A DNA stretch of 64,000 nt from Streptomyces meridianus. Its GTDB lineage: Bacteria; Actinomycetota; Actinomycetes; Streptomycetales; Streptomycetaceae. Positions 18,239-27,562 of the stretch are shown in pieces. The position numbers and the translations under genes are program-made. The notes below the pieces were generated by a model that searched no databases, was not told the origin of the DNA, and saw only the letters and a program-made list of their open reading frames with translations. Location: NCBI RefSeq assembly GCF_023703325.1, contig NZ_JAMQGM010000002.1, positions 186,001 through 250,000 of the forward strand. The letters are read 5' to 3'. Each line of letters begins with the position of its first letter. Position 1 is the stretch's first letter.

Positions 18239-19330
18239 ATGCCACCGACATCCCCGCCCGCGTCCGGGCCGCTGTCGCCGCCCCTTCCCCGCACCATGCG
18301 GGCCGTCGTCATCACCGGCCACGGAGGCCTCGATGTGATCGAGGCTCGCGAGGTACCGGTGCCGCGCCCAGGGCCGGGCGAGGTGCTGGTCCGGGTCCAC
18401 GCGGCCGGCTGCAACAACACCGACCTGTGGACCCGCGAGGGCTCCTACGGAGCGGCAGCGGACCCGGACATCAGGACGGGATGGCTCGGCCCGCTCGACT
18501 TCCCGCGCATCCAGGGAGCCGACGTGGCCGGCACGGTGGTGGCCTCGGGCGACGGGACGGCCGCCGGTCGGATCGGGGCGCGGGTACTGGTGGACCCGGC
18601 CGAGTACGACGGTCCGGGGCCGGACGCGCGCCCGGCCGACGTGCTCGGCAGCGAGCGGGACGGAGGCTTCGCCGAGTACGTCGTGGTGCCGAGCGCACGA
18701 GCTCACTCCGTCGACGGGTCGCCCCTAACGGACATCGAACTGGCCGCCCTCCCCATCGCCTACGGCACCGCGCTGGGCATGCTCGACCGCGGGTCCGTCT
18801 CGGAGGGACACACCGTGCTCGTCACGGGCGCCTCCGGCGGCGTCGGACTGGCCGCGGTCCAGCTGGCCCGCGCCCGCGGGGCCCGCGTCGTCGCGGTGTG
18901 CAGCGGCGAAAAGGGTGAGGCTGTCCGCAGCGCCGGAGCCGACGCCGTGGTGGACCGGCGACGGGGTCAGGTGCTCGCCGACGCGGCGAAGGCCGCACCG
19001 GAGGGGTACGACGCGGTGGTCGACGTCGTTGCCGGCGCAGCCGTCGGCCCCGGCCTCGGGTTGCTGAGGGCCGGCGGGCGCTGGGTGGTCGCCGGCGCCC
19101 TCGACGGCTGGGCGGTCGAGATCGACGTGCGGCGGCTCTACCTCGCCGATCTCGCGCTGGTGGGCTCGACCATGCACACACCGCGGATCTTCGACCGCCT
19201 GGTGGAGATCGCCCGGCACGGCGATGTCCGGCCCGTCGTCGCCGCAACGTACCCGCTCGGGGAGGTACGCGAGGCCCAGGAACAACTCGCCCGGCGTCGG
19301 CATGTCGGAAAGCTGATCGTCATTCCCTGA
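18239..19330 (+). CDS. Zinc-independent alcohol dehydrogenase / quinone oxidoreductase
   Basis: 363-aa medium-chain dehydrogenase. The GroES-like domain begins MRAVVITGHGGLDVIEAREV and the Rossmann fold carries VTGASGGVGLAAVQLARARG, the NADP-binding signature of the quinone reductase branch. The structural-zinc cysteine cluster of classical alcohol dehydrogenases is absent. ATG 18239 is used; ATG 18296 (MRAVV) begins exactly at the conserved domain and is an equally good start, and a GTG at 18206 is possible. The stop borders the antitoxin relic, which is in the same frame immediately downstream. Substrate unknown. Confidence 0.88.
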   Translation: MPPTSPPASGPLSPPLPRTMRAVVITGHGGLDVIEAREVPVPRPGPGEVLVRVHAAGCNNTDLWTREGSYGAAADPDIRTGWLGPLDFPRIQGADVAGTVVASGDGTAAGRIGARVLVDPAEYDGPGPDARPADVLGSERDGGFAEYVVVPSARAHSVDGSPLTDIELAALPIAYGTALGMLDRGSVSEGHTVLVTGASGGVGLAAVQLARARGARVVAVCSGEKGEAVRSAGADAVVDRRRGQVLADAAKAAPEGYDAVVDVVAGAAVGPGLGLLRAGGRWVVAGALDGWAVEIDVRRLYLADLALVGSTMHTPRIFDRLVEIARHGDVRPVVAATYPLGEVREAQEQLARRRHVGKLIVIP

Positions 19331-19331
19331 C

Positions 19332-19550
19332 CGGCGCCGGCAGGCGCCGCCGAGGAAGAGGGCGTCCCGCTCTCCCGGCTCGTCGCCGGCGCGGCTGAGC
19401 GGGAATTGCAGCTGCGGGCCGGGCGCGCCGTTGTCCAGGAGTGGCAAGCGGCGCATGGCACCTTCACCCCGGAGGAGCTCGCCGTCGCCCGTGCCGACAT
19501 GGCCGCTGCCGATGCCGAGCACCTCAGTGGCTCGGGAGCCTCGGCCCGTG
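19332..19550 (+). pseudogene. N-truncated antitoxin (VapB/CopG-like) relic
   Basis: In the frame after the dehydrogenase stop the sequence reads EEEGVPLSRLVAGAAERELQ, then a segment containing EWQAAHGTFTPEELAVARAD. This matches the C-terminal helices of actinobacterial CopG-type antitoxins that partner PIN toxins. The N-terminal DNA-binding ribbon is absent, lost at or before the dehydrogenase stop. It overlaps the toxin start (GTG 19548) as in an intact pair. No start codon with a ribosome binding site is visible. Confidence 0.6.
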
Positions 19551-19778
19551 AACATCCCCTACCTGTACGACGTCGGTGCACTGATCGACCTGTACGACGT
19601 CGGTGCACTGATCGCCATCGACAACGACGACCGGCTCATGTGGGCCCGCCACAACCTGGCCCTCGAGGACGGCCGGGACATCCACGTCCCCTCCGTCGTC
19701 GTCAGCCAGGCGTGGCGGGACTCCCGCCGCCGGGTCCGGCTCGGCAAGTTCCTCGCCGGGTGCAACATCGTGCCTGTG
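19548..19778 (+). pseudogene. Truncated PIN-domain toxin (VapC-like) relic
   Basis: Starts at GTG with VNIPYLYDVGALID, then ALIAIDNDDRLMWARHNLAL and VPSVVVSQAWRDSRRR, and ends the family-like sequence at CNIVPV. The first catalytic Asp (LYDVGA) and the mid-region are kept, but the C-terminal acidic residues (usually in an NDA motif) are missing, so it should be inactive. An in-frame 27-bp tandem duplication repeats LYDVGALI. After 19778 the frame runs on as unrelated sequence to about 20100. Together with the antitoxin fragment this is a dead toxin-antitoxin pair. Confidence 0.65.
19561..19614 (+). repeat. 27-bp exact tandem duplication in the PIN relic
   Basis: The 27-mer beginning ACCTGTACGACGTCGGTGCA occurs at 19561-19587 and again at 19588-19614 without change. 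It adds nine residues at the first catalytic strand and keeps the frame. Confidence 0.95.
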
Positions 19779-20104
19779 GGCCCGCCCCGTCCCCCTGACA
19801 ACCAGCCGGCACTTGGGCCGCGGTCGTTGAGTCAAGGTTCGAGCTTGCGAGATCGCGGAGCGACGCGTCAGCGGGGGGATCCACAGCGCGCTGCGGAGCG
19901 TCCGGATGGCCGCAGCGCACGCTCTCTGCGGCATGGTCGGGCGCTTCCGTCCCGACAGCGGCATGTGAGTGCGTTCCCGCGCCCACGACGGGCTGAGTTG
20001 GGGTCGAACTCCAAACCCGTGGTGTGCCGAAGGTTTGAAGTGATTCTCTGGGACAGGCGCACGTGCGTCCACGGCGTTGTCGAGTTTGGTTGGGATGTAT
20101 AGCT

Positions 20105-20881
20105 GTGGCCGGTTACGGTGCCCTATCGGATGTTTATGAGTGGCTGATGCCAGACGGGAAGCTCACTCCCGCGGGCTCTGTCGCTGCGTTCGGTGACCTG
20201 GTCGAACGGCTTCCCCCGGAAGCGCGCCTTCTCGACTGCGCGTGTGGCACCGGGCAACTCGCGGTTGGTCTGGCTGCTCTCGGCCTGGACGTGATGGCGA
20301 CAGACGCGAGCGCTGCGATGGTGCGCCGGACCCACCAACTCGCAGAGCAACATGGTGTCCCGCTGCGCACGTTGCGCGTCAGCTGGGATGAGCTGTCCGA
20401 TCGTCTCGATGGGTCCCCGCCCTTCGATGTGGTCTTCTGCGTGGGCAACTCGCTCGCCCATGCCGAAGGTGCCTCTGCCCGGTTCGATGCACTCACCGCC
20501 ATGTCGCGGCTGTTGAGTCGCGACGGACGCCTCGTCCTCACATCCCGCACTTGGGAGCTCGTACGAGCCCGTGGATCTCGTCTGGACGTGGGGCATCGAC
20601 TCGTCCGGCGTCAAGGACGTGATGCGGTCGTCGTCTACAACTGGCAGATCGAGCAGCGCTGGGACGAAGAGCACCACCTGGAGATTGCTGTCGCGCAGGT
20701 GGCATTGGACGGGTCGGTACTGACGTGCTCCGAGAGGCTGTCATGCTGGCCTTTCCGGCAGGAGGAGCTCGTCTCGCAGCTGCAGGCGGTCGGACTTGAG
20801 GTGGAGTCCAACACCTTCGACCCCGACGCAGAGAACTACACGGTGGTCGCCGTAAAGGGGGACGTGCCGGCCGCTGTCTGA
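20105..20881 (+). CDS. Class I SAM-dependent methyltransferase (islet gene)
   Basis: 258-aa methyltransferase with a Rossmann fold. Motif I is LLDCACGTGQLAVGL, with Cys in place of the common Gly at its start. The acidic SAM-ribose residue is in DVMATDASAAMV, and motif IV is FDVVFCVGNSLAHAEG. GTG 20105 is chosen because conserved sequence begins VAGYGALSDVYEWL. Codon use is visibly less GC-rich than in the neighbours and the gene lies between toxin-antitoxin and integrase relics, so it was probably acquired horizontally. The layout resembles glycine/sarcosine or small-molecule methyltransferases; substrate unknown. The 326 nt before it (19779-20104) show no gene. Confidence 0.85.
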   Translation: MAGYGALSDVYEWLMPDGKLTPAGSVAAFGDLVERLPPEARLLDCACGTGQLAVGLAALGLDVMATDASAAMVRRTHQLAEQHGVPLRTLRVSWDELSDRLDGSPPFDVVFCVGNSLAHAEGASARFDALTAMSRLLSRDGRLVLTSRTWELVRARGSRLDVGHRLVRRQGRDAVVVYNWQIEQRWDEEHHLEIAVAQVALDGSVLTCSERLSCWPFRQEELVSQLQAVGLEVESNTFDPDAENYTVVAVKGDVPAAV

Positions 20882-21154
20882 CGTTGTCTGCTGTCTCGAT
20901 GCTGCGGTCCCCCGGGTCGAGACAGTTGCTTCACCAGTTGTTCACGGACCTCCCGGACCGGCTGTGCGGTGCGGCGGGACCGCAACACAGCCCGCACGGC
21001 ACAACCTCTGGGGCGGTGAGAACGGTGAGCATGCGAAACCGTCACGCCGCGCTGGCCACCGCCCTGGACCTGATGCCCGAGCTGATCCCGGCACTCACCG
21101 CCGGCCGTCCCCCTGCGTCGTGGGACGGGGTGCCGGAGCTGACCGGCCCGGACC

Positions 21155-21550
21155 GTGCCGCTTCCGCTGGTGGTGGCCGCGGCGTTGTCCCGGCACATCC
21201 GGGAGTTCGCCCCTGGCGCCGACGGGACGCTGTTCACGACCCGCTTCGGGGCGCCGTACCGGCACGACTGCTACGGGACGCGGATCTTCTCGGCCGCGGT
21301 GAGGCGGGCCGGCCTGCCACCGTCCACAACCTCCCACGACCTGCGCCACCGCTACGCCTCGATCCTCCTCGCTCAAGGCGAGTCCGTGATCGGGGTGTCT
21401 GAGCGCCTGGGCCACCACAACGCGTCACCGGTGCTCTCGACGTACGGCCACCTGGTGCCGGATTCCGAGGATCGGACCCGCCGGGCGGTCGACAGCGCAT
21501 GGGCAGCATGTGCCCCGCCCGCGCCCCGGGACGACGCCACCGCGCGCTGA
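21155..21550 (+). pseudogene. C-terminal half of a tyrosine recombinase (integrase)
   Basis: Starting around GTG 21155 (VPLPLVVAAALSRHIREF), the frame encodes the catalytic end of a phage-type integrase. SHDLRHRYASILLAQGES holds the H-x-L-R-H box, ERLGHHNASPV the second His box, and TYGHLVP the nucleophile Tyr. The N-terminal core-binding domain and first catalytic Arg are missing. Upstream (about 21015-21150) a different frame reads MRNRHAALATALDLMPELIP, probably another gene fragment joined by deletion. This marks a decayed integrated element; no attachment-site repeat was identified. It converges with ychF, 20 nt away. Confidence 0.7.
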
Positions 21551-21570
21551 CCTGCGCAAACAGGGCTGGT

Positions 21571-22659
21571 TCACACGTTGAAGCGGAACTCCACCACGTC
21601 GCCGTCCTTCATGACGTAGTCCTTGCCCTCCATGCGCGCCTTGCCCTTGGCGCGTGCGTCCGGAATGGAGCCGCACTCGACCAGGTCCTCGTACGAAACG
21701 ATCTCGGCCTTGATGAAGCCCTTCTGGAAGTCGGTGTGGATCACACCGGCGGCCTCGGGGGCCGTCGCGCCCTTCTTGATGGTCCAGGCGCGGGCCTCCT
21801 TCGGTCCCGCCGTGAGGTAGGTCTGCAGGCCGAGGGTCTCGAAGCCGACACGAGCCAGGGTGGCGAGTCCGGGCTCCTCCTGCCCCATGGACTGGAGCAG
21901 CTCCAGCGCCTCGTCGTCCTCCAGCTCGATCAGCTCGGACTCGATCTTGGCGTTGAGGAAGATCGCCTCGGCCGGGGCGACCAGCGCACGCTGGTCCTGC
22001 TTGAAGGCCTCGTCCGTGAGCTCCTCCTCGTCGACGTTGAAGACGTAGAGGAACGGCTTGGTCGTGAGCAGGAAGAGGTCGCGGAGCAGCTGCCCCTGCT
22101 CGGTCTCCTTGGTGATGCCCGCGGAGAAGAGGGTGCGGCCCTCCTCGAGGATCTTCTTCGCCTCCTCGACGGCGGCGAGCACCGCGACCTTGTCCTTCTG
22201 CAGGCGCGCGTCCTTCGTGAGGCGCGGGAGGACCTTCTCGATGGTCTGGAGGTCGGCGAGGATCAGCTCGGTGTTGATCGTGTCGATGTCGTTCTTCGGC
22301 GAGACGCGGCCGTCGACGTGCACGACGTTCTCGTCGTCGAAGGCGCGGATGACCTGGCAGATCGCGTCCGACTCCCGGATGTTCGCCAGGAACTTGTTGC
22401 CGAGCCCCTCGCCCTCCGAGGCGCCCCGCACGATGCCGGCGATGTCGACGAAGTCGACGGTGGCCGGGAGCTTGCGCTCGGAACCGAAGATCTCGGCGAG
22501 CTTGTCCAGCCGGGAGTCGGGGAGACCGACGACGCCCACGTGGGGCTCGATGGTGGCGAACGGGTAGTTGGCCGCCAGTACGTCGTTCTTGGTCAGGGCG
22601 TTGAACAGGGTCGACTTGCCGACATTCGGCAGACCGACGATTCCGATCGTGAGCGACAC
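21571..22659 (-). CDS. ychF: Redox-regulated ATPase YchF (Obg-family)
   Basis: 362 aa, the normal length of YchF/OLA1. A P-loop GLPNVGKSTLFNALT opens the protein. NYPFATIEPHVGVV is the switch region, and NVDEEEL replaces the canonical NKxD guanine motif, which is why the family prefers ATP. A coiled-coil insertion is in the middle and a TGS domain at the end (YEDLVECGSIPDARAKGKAR). GTG at 22659 (VSLTIGIVG) is preceded by GGGAAG. YchF binds ribosomes and modulates stress responses. It is a single-gene unit. Confidence 0.97.
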   Translation of the reverse strand: MSLTIGIVGLPNVGKSTLFNALTKNDVLAANYPFATIEPHVGVVGLPDSRLDKLAEIFGSERKLPATVDFVDIAGIVRGASEGEGLGNKFLANIRESDAICQVIRAFDDENVVHVDGRVSPKNDIDTINTELILADLQTIEKVLPRLTKDARLQKDKVAVLAAVEEAKKILEEGRTLFSAGITKETEQGQLLRDLFLLTTKPFLYVFNVDEEELTDEAFKQDQRALVAPAEAIFLNAKIESELIELEDDEALELLQSMGQEEPGLATLARVGFETLGLQTYLTAGPKEARAWTIKKGATAPEAAGVIHTDFQKGFIKAEIVSYEDLVECGSIPDARAKGKARMEGKDYVMKDGDVVEFRFNV

Positions 22660-22840
22660 GTGGCGACTTCCCGGAGAGCGAGGGCGTGGACGGAGGCCTG
22701 AACGGCCGGGCCCGGTGCCGGGCCGGTCATCCAGTCTACGGGCCGCCCGCCGACCTCCCGCCCGTCGTACCACCCCGCATATCGCCATCAAGGTGGACCA
22801 AAGGGCGTGTCCATCGCCGGGTGGCCGCCGGGTCGCGACC

Positions 22841-22846
22841 TACGTT
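22841..22846 (+). promoter_or_regulatory. -10 box (TACGTT) of a leaderless transcript
   Basis: TACGTT lies 6 nt before GTG 22853 of the DUF6542 gene, the spacing for transcription starting at the start codon. No proper ribosome binding site precedes the GTG. Confidence 0.5.
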
Positions 22847-22852
22847 GAGGGC

Positions 22853-23422
22853 GTGGAGCAACCCATCACGCGCACGTCCCGCCCCAAGCCGCGCCGGACC
22901 GACCGGCCGCGGCTGCCCCGTCCGGCCCGCGCCGACGGCTCGGACCGCTGCGGGGGGAACGGCACGGTCGCAGGACCGGGCGGCGGTGGAGCCGGATCGC
23001 AGGCTGTGCTGCGTGCCGGCGCGGGGCCACGTCCGGTGCTGTCCGGCGCCGTCCGGCAGGCGACGGGCCCGCGTCTGACCGGGCTCGGCTGCGGCCTGTT
23101 CGCCTCGCTCGTCATGCTCGCGGCAGCTACGGCGGACCGGATTCTGCTGGCTGCCTCACCACTCGGGTACGGCCTGGTCTTCCTGGTCGTGTGCACCGCG
23201 ACCGCGCTCTGGGTCCGGCGCAGCGACCTCGCGGCGGCCCCCGTCAGCGCGCCGATCGCGTTCACCGTCGGGCTGATCGTCCTCAGCGGGGACACGGGCG
23301 GCAGGCTGATGGGGGTCTTCACCACCCTGGCGCTGCAGGCGGGCTGGCTGTACGGCGGGACGCTGCTGGCCGGGTTGATCGCCGTGCTGCGGGGCCTCGC
23401 CCCGGCCCGGCCGTACCGTTAG
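22853..23422 (+). CDS. DUF6542 membrane protein
   Basis: 189-aa protein with a basic, Pro/Gly-rich N-terminal ~80 residues (VEQPITRTSRPKPRRTDRPR at its start) and four hydrophobic segments: GLGCGLFASLVMLAAATADR, then YGLVFLVVCTATALWV, then a segment around AFTVGLIVL, then TLALQAGWLYGGTLLAGLIA. This matches the DUF6542 layout in actinobacteria; function unknown. GTG 22853 is supported by a -10-like TACGTT 6 nt upstream, suggesting a leaderless mRNA. It is divergent from ychF and its stop overlaps the convergent ppgK stop by 4 nt. Confidence 0.82.
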   Translation: MEQPITRTSRPKPRRTDRPRLPRPARADGSDRCGGNGTVAGPGGGGAGSQAVLRAGAGPRPVLSGAVRQATGPRLTGLGCGLFASLVMLAAATADRILLAASPLGYGLVFLVVCTATALWVRRSDLAAAPVSAPIAFTVGLIVLSGDTGGRLMGVFTTLALQAGWLYGGTLLAGLIAVLRGLAPARPYR

Positions 23423-24207
23423 GCCGCGCCGCCCTCTGCTGTCACCGCGGATGCTCCGATGTGCGCGCCCGACTCGCTGTGCGCTGCCATCGCGGCCCCG
23501 ACGATGCCCGCGTTGTTCTGGAGCCGCGCCGGGACGATCTCCGCCCGGATGTCCTCGATGAGCGGCAGGAACTTGTCCGCCTTGCGGCTGACCCCGCCGC
23601 CGATGATGAACAGCTCGGGCGAGAAGAGCATCTCCACGTGGGCCAGGTACTTCCGCACCCGCTTCGCCCAGTGGTGCCAGCTCAGGTCCTCGTCCTCCTT
23701 GGCCTTGGTCGACGCGCGCTTCTCCGCCTCGTGACCGTGCAGCTCGAGGTGGCCGAGTTCGGTGTTGGGGACCAGCCGGCCGTCGGTGAACACGGCACTT
23801 CCGATGCCCGTGCCGAGTGTCAGCAGAATGACGGTGCCATGGCGTCCGCGCCCTGCGCCGAAGTTCATCTCGGCGATGCCGGCGGCGTCCGCGTCGTTGA
23901 CCACCGTCACGGGCCGGCCGAGGCGGTCGCCGAGGAGGCGGCGGGCGTCCCGGTCGATCCAGTCCTTGTCGACGTTGGCTGCCGTTCGGGTCGTGCCGTC
24001 GGTGACGACGCCCGGGAACGTCACGCCGACCGGTCCCGACCAGCCGAAGTGCTCGACCACCTCGCGGACTCCGTCGGCCACGGCCTCCGGGGTCGCCGGA
24101 TGCGGGGTCAGCACCTTGTGACGGGCCTCGGCGAGGTCGCCCCGCCCGAGATCGACCGGGGCGCCCTTGATCCCGGATCCGCCGATGTCCACACCGAAAA
24201 CGTTCAT
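23419..24207 (-). CDS. ppgK: Polyphosphate glucokinase
   Basis: 262-aa ROK-family kinase that phosphorylates glucose with polyphosphate or ATP. Motifs are FGVDIGGSGIKGAPVDL (phosphate-1), VVNDADAAGIAEM with the catalytic Asp, LLTLGTGIGSAVFTDG (phosphate-2), and the PpgK hallmark DLSWHHWAKRVRKYL. ATG 24207 follows TAGCGT by 6 nt, so the mRNA is probably leaderless. It supplies glucose-6-phosphate in the cytosol. It lies beside ispH and the DUF6542 gene in a core-genome block. Confidence 0.96.
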   Translation of the reverse strand: MNVFGVDIGGSGIKGAPVDLGRGDLAEARHKVLTPHPATPEAVADGVREVVEHFGWSGPVGVTFPGVVTDGTTRTAANVDKDWIDRDARRLLGDRLGRPVTVVNDADAAGIAEMNFGAGRGRHGTVILLTLGTGIGSAVFTDGRLVPNTELGHLELHGHEAEKRASTKAKEDEDLSWHHWAKRVRKYLAHVEMLFSPELFIIGGGVSRKADKFLPLIEDIRAEIVPARLQNNAGIVGAAMAAHSESGAHIGASAVTAEGGAA

Positions 24208-24213
24208 GGGAAC

Positions 24214-24219
24214 ACGCTA
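24214..24219 (-). promoter_or_regulatory. -10 box (TAGCGT) of ppgK, leaderless
   Basis: On the minus strand TAGCGT is followed by GTTCCC and then the ATG of ppgK, the 6-nt spacing of leaderless Streptomyces genes. Confidence 0.55.
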
Positions 24220-24235
24220 GGCCCAGCGGCCGGGC

Positions 24236-25219
24236 TCACGTGCCGGAGCCGAGGGAGGAGGCCTCGGATCGCAGGTCCCGGCGCAGTTCCTTCGGCAGGG
24301 AGAAGGTGATGCTCTCCTCGGCGGCGGTGACCGTCTCGACGTCCTCGTAGCCGTGCTGCGCGAGCCACTCCAGGACGCCCTCGACCAGCACGTCCGGGAC
24401 CGAGGCACCCGAGGTGACGCCGACGGTGCTCACGCCCTCGAGCCAGGACGCGTCGATCTCGTCGGCGAAGTCGACCAGGTGTGCGTCCTTGGCTCCGGCG
24501 CCCAGGGCGACCTCGACCAGGCGGACGGAGTTGGAGGAGTTCTTCGAGCCGACGACGATGACCAGGTCGGCCTGCGCGCCCATCTGTTTGACCGCGATCT
24601 GGCGGTTCTGGGTGGCGTAGCAGATGTCGTCGCTGGGCGGGCTCTGCAGGAGTGGGAAGCGCTCCTTGAGCGCGTCGACCGTCTCCATCGTCTCGTCGAC
24701 GGAGAGGGTGGTCTGGGAGAGCCAGACGACCTTGGAGTCGTCCCGGACCTCGACGTTCTTCACGTCGTCCGGGCCGTCGACCAGGGTGATGTGGTCGGGG
24801 GCCTCGCCGCTGGTCCCGATGACCTCCTCGTGGCCCTCGTGGCCGATGAGGAGGATGTCGAAGTCGTCCTTCGCGTACCGGACGGCCTCCTTGTGAACCT
24901 TGGTCACCAGGGGGCAGGTGGCATCGATGGTGGCGAGCTTGGCGCGCTCCGCCTCCTCGTGGACGACCGGGGCGACTCCGTGTGCGGAGAAGATGACGAT
25001 GTTGCCCGCGGGCACCTCCTCCGTCTCGTCGACGAAGATCGCGCCCTTCTTCTCCAGCGTCCTGACGACGTACTTGTTGTGGACGATCTCGTGGCGCACG
25101 TAGACCGGCGCGCCGTACTGCTCCAGAGCCTTCTCGACGGCGATCACGGCGCGGTCGACGCCCGCGCAGTAGCCCCGGGGGGCGGCGAGCAGGACGCGGC
25201 GGCGAGGCGTTGCAGTCAT
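24236..25219 (-). CDS. ispH: 4-hydroxy-3-methylbut-2-enyl diphosphate reductase
   Basis: Last enzyme of the MEP isoprenoid pathway, a [4Fe-4S] reductase making IPP and DMAPP. Three cluster cysteines are visible: [24 protein letters not shown] and [19 protein letters not shown] and [13 protein letters not shown] are family motifs binding diphosphate. The start is set at ATG 25219 ([11 protein letters not shown], 327 aa) because a -10-like TACCAT lies 7 nt upstream; ATG 25228 would add MGR but falls within that box. It provides precursors for the cis-prenyltransferase encoded further right. Confidence 0.96.
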   Translation of the reverse strand: MTATPRRRVLLAAPRGYCAGVDRAVIAVEKALEQYGAPVYVRHEIVHNKYVVRTLEKKGAIFVDETEEVPAGNIVIFSAHGVAPVVHEEAERAKLATIDATCPLVTKVHKEAVRYAKDDFDILLIGHEGHEEVIGTSGEAPDHITLVDGPDDVKNVEVRDDSKVVWLSQTTLSVDETMETVDALKERFPLLQSPPSDDICYATQNRQIAVKQMGAQADLVIVVGSKNSSNSVRLVEVALGAGAKDAHLVDFADEIDASWLEGVSTVGVTSGASVPDVLVEGVLEWLAQHGYEDVETVTAAEESITFSLPKELRRDLRSEASSLGSGT

Positions 25220-25225
25220 GCGGCC

Positions 25226-25231
25226 CATGGT
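25226..25231 (-). promoter_or_regulatory. -10 box (TACCAT) of ispH
   Basis: TACCAT is 7 nt before ATG 25219 on the minus strand. A -35-like TCGACC lies 16 nt further upstream. Suggests a leaderless transcript and selects the second of two in-frame ATGs. Confidence 0.45.
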
Positions 25232-25439
25232 AGGCGGTGGCCGGTCGTGGTCGATCGCACCGGGGGGGCAGGGGTGTTGGAGTGCGGGGGTGGAACGCGA
25301 AACCGCGCACGGGGGGTTGTCATGACGCGTTCATGACATCAGTGTGTTGGTTGCCCCTCACACCTATCTCCCCACTGGCCGGACACCTCACACGCCCCAC
25401 CGTGCCCGGCCGCCCGCCTCCCACCACCTGTGAGGTCAC

Positions 25440-26123
25440 GTGAAGAAGCAGCTGTTCGTGGCGGCAGTCCTCGGCGCACTGCTCGCGATCCTGTCCCCCT
25501 CCCCCGCCTCCGCCGCCGGATCCCCGACCCTCGCATCGGCCGGCGATCCGGTCGTCTTCGTGCACGGATGGAACAGCGACGCCTCCACCTGGAACACCAT
25601 GGCGGACCGCTTCCGGGCCGACGGCTGGCCCGACTCCCGCCTGGACCCGTGGGGTTACGACTACCGCCAGTCCAACGCCACCACCGCCCAGCAGCTCTCC
25701 GCCGAGATCGACCGGGTCCTCGCCGCCACCGGGGCCTCCAAGGTCGACGTCGTCACCCACTCCATGGGCGGCCTCTCGTCGCGCTACTACGCGAAGAACC
25801 TCGGCGGTACGGCCAAGATCGACGCCTGGGTGTCGCTCGGCGGACCCAACCACGGCACCGACACGGCGAACGTGTGCTTCGACGCCTCCTGCGTCGAGAT
25901 GCGCCCGGGATCGTCCTTCCTCAACGATCTCAACGCGGGCGACGAGACCCCGGGGAGCACCCGCTACGCGACCTGGTGGTCGCCCTGCGACACGGTCATC
26001 AACCCGGACAGCAGCGTCGCGCTCTCCGGCGCCGCGAACACGCAGACGGCGTGCCTGAGCCACGGGGACCTCCACGAGGATGCGACCGTGTACAGCCAGG
26101 TCAGGGACATGATCGACAGCTGA
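25440..26123 (+). CDS. Secreted lipase/esterase (class 2 lipase family)
   Basis: 227-aa exported alpha/beta hydrolase. The signal peptide is [20 protein letters not shown] with cleavage near ASAAG. The oxyanion motif is [11 protein letters not shown], the nucleophile elbow is VTHSMGG (AxSxG variant with Thr), and the catalytic His is likely in [10 protein letters not shown]. This resembles the Bacillus LipA-like family (PF01674). GTG 25440 is preceded by GAGGT. A 12-bp terminator follows at 26144. It is expected to hydrolyse lipids or esters outside the cell. Confidence 0.9.
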   Translation: MKKQLFVAAVLGALLAILSPSPASAAGSPTLASAGDPVVFVHGWNSDASTWNTMADRFRADGWPDSRLDPWGYDYRQSNATTAQQLSAEIDRVLAATGASKVDVVTHSMGGLSSRYYAKNLGGTAKIDAWVSLGGPNHGTDTANVCFDASCVEMRPGSSFLNDLNAGDETPGSTRYATWWSPCDTVINPDSSVALSGAANTQTACLSHGDLHEDATVYSQVRDMIDS

Positions 26124-26143
26124 CGACGTTCCGCCCGCCGCGT

Positions 26144-26172
26144 CCCCGGTCCGGCCCCGCGCCGGACCGGGG
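26144..26172. terminator. Terminator after the secreted lipase
   Basis: 12-bp perfect stem (26144-26155 with 26161-26172), 5-nt loop, 21 nt after the stop. Confidence 0.75.
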
Positions 26173-26193
26173 CCGGTCGTCGGTGCCTGCCGA

Positions 26194-26199
26194 TACGCT
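26194..26199 (+). promoter_or_regulatory. -10 box (TACGCT) of xseA, leaderless
   Basis: TACGCT, 6 nt before the ATG at 26206. There is no ribosome binding site between them. Confidence 0.55.
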
Positions 26200-26205
26200 C
26201 ACGAC

Positions 26206-27459
26206 ATGGCTATCGACACCTCTGCGGAGACACCGATCCCGGTCGGTGAGGTGTCCCGCCTGATCGGCGGCTGGATCAGCCGGCTGGGGGCCGTCTGGGT
26301 GGAGGGACAGATCACCCAGCTGTCCCGGCGCCCCGGGGCCGGCGTGGTGTTCCTGACGCTGCGCGATCCGTCGCACGACATCTCGCTCTCGGTGACGTGC
26401 TTCCGCGCCGTCTTCGACCGCATCGCGGACACGGTCGGCGAGGGCGCGCGGGTCGTCGTGCACGCCAAGCCCGAGTGGTACGCGCCGCGCGGCCAGCTCT
26501 CCCTGCGGGCCGCCGAGATCAGGCCCGTCGGCATCGGCGAGCTGCTGGCCCGGCTGGAGCAGCTGAAGAAGAGGCTGACCGCCGAGGGTCTGTTCGCGCC
26601 CGACCGGAAGCGCCCCCTGCCGTTCCTGCCGCAGCTGATCGGCCTGGTCTGCGGCCGGGCGTCGGCCGCCGAGCGGGACGTGCTGGAGAACGCGCGGCAC
26701 CGCTGGCCGGCCGTACGCTTCGAGGTCCGCAACGTGGCCGTGCAGGGGGTCCACGCGGTGCCCCAGGTCGTCCGTGCGGTGAAGGACCTGGACGCGCACC
26801 CCGACGTGGACGTGATCGTCGTCGCCCGGGGCGGCGGCAGCGTCGAGGACCTGCTGCCCTTCTCCGACGAGCAGCTGGTGCGGGCCGTCTCGGCGTGCCG
26901 GACGCCCGTGGTCTCGGCGATCGGGCACGAACCGGACTCCCCCCTGCTGGACCTGGTCGCCGACGTGCGGGCCTCCACGCCCACCGACGCCGCGAAGAGG
27001 GTGGTCCCGGACGTGGGCGAGGAACTTGTCCGCGTCCGGCAGTTGCGCGACCGCGCACTGCGCACGGTGACCGGGCTGCTCGACCGCGAGGAACGCGGGC
27101 TGGCAGCTGCACTGCACCGGCCGTCGATGGAGCATCCCCACCGGATGGTCGACGACCGCGAGGAACAGGTCGCGGCGCTTCTCGGACGGGCCCGCCGGAC
27201 GGTGGGCCACCTGCTGGACCGTGCGGATTCGGAACTGGCCCACACCCGGGCCCGCGTGGTGGCGCTGTCCCCGGCGGCGACGCTGGAGCGCGGCTACGCC
27301 GTCCTGCAGCGGACCGACGGCTCGGTCGTGCGGGCGGCCGGCGAGGTGGGGGGCGGCGAGGAGCTGCGGGCCAGGGTGGCGGACGGCGGCTTCACCGTCC
27401 GGGTGTCCGAACCGGCAGCGGAAACGTCCTCGGGGGTCCCGCCCGAACCGGAGCCGTGA
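26206..27459 (+). CDS. xseA: Exodeoxyribonuclease VII large subunit
   Basis: 417-aa catalytic subunit of exonuclease VII, which degrades single-stranded DNA in both directions. An N-terminal OB fold ([20 protein letters not shown]) is followed by the nuclease core with [34 protein letters not shown] and [20 protein letters not shown], then the helical C-terminus ([14 protein letters not shown]). The usual D is replaced at some positions (GHEPDSPL), as in actinobacterial members. ATG 26206 follows a TACGCT box by 6 nt. The small subunit gene starts 116 nt downstream under its own -10-like box. Confidence 0.96.
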   Translation: MAIDTSAETPIPVGEVSRLIGGWISRLGAVWVEGQITQLSRRPGAGVVFLTLRDPSHDISLSVTCFRAVFDRIADTVGEGARVVVHAKPEWYAPRGQLSLRAAEIRPVGIGELLARLEQLKKRLTAEGLFAPDRKRPLPFLPQLIGLVCGRASAAERDVLENARHRWPAVRFEVRNVAVQGVHAVPQVVRAVKDLDAHPDVDVIVVARGGGSVEDLLPFSDEQLVRAVSACRTPVVSAIGHEPDSPLLDLVADVRASTPTDAAKRVVPDVGEELVRVRQLRDRALRTVTGLLDREERGLAAALHRPSMEHPHRMVDDREEQVAALLGRARRTVGHLLDRADSELAHTRARVVALSPAATLERGYAVLQRTDGSVVRAAGEVGGGEELRARVADGGFTVRVSEPAAETSSGVPPEPEP

Positions 27460-27562
27460 GCCCCGTGGGAGCCGGACCCGGCACCGTTGACCTGCGCCGG
27501 AGCCCCGAACCCGACGCAGCGACCGCGCACGAGCGCATCCCCTCACCCCCGTGACCCCGACC

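Noticed and set aside
19830-20060. tRNA gene as integration site of the islet
   Set aside because: GGTTCGAGC- and GGGTCGAACTCC-like strings occur, but no cloverleaf or acceptor stem could be built.
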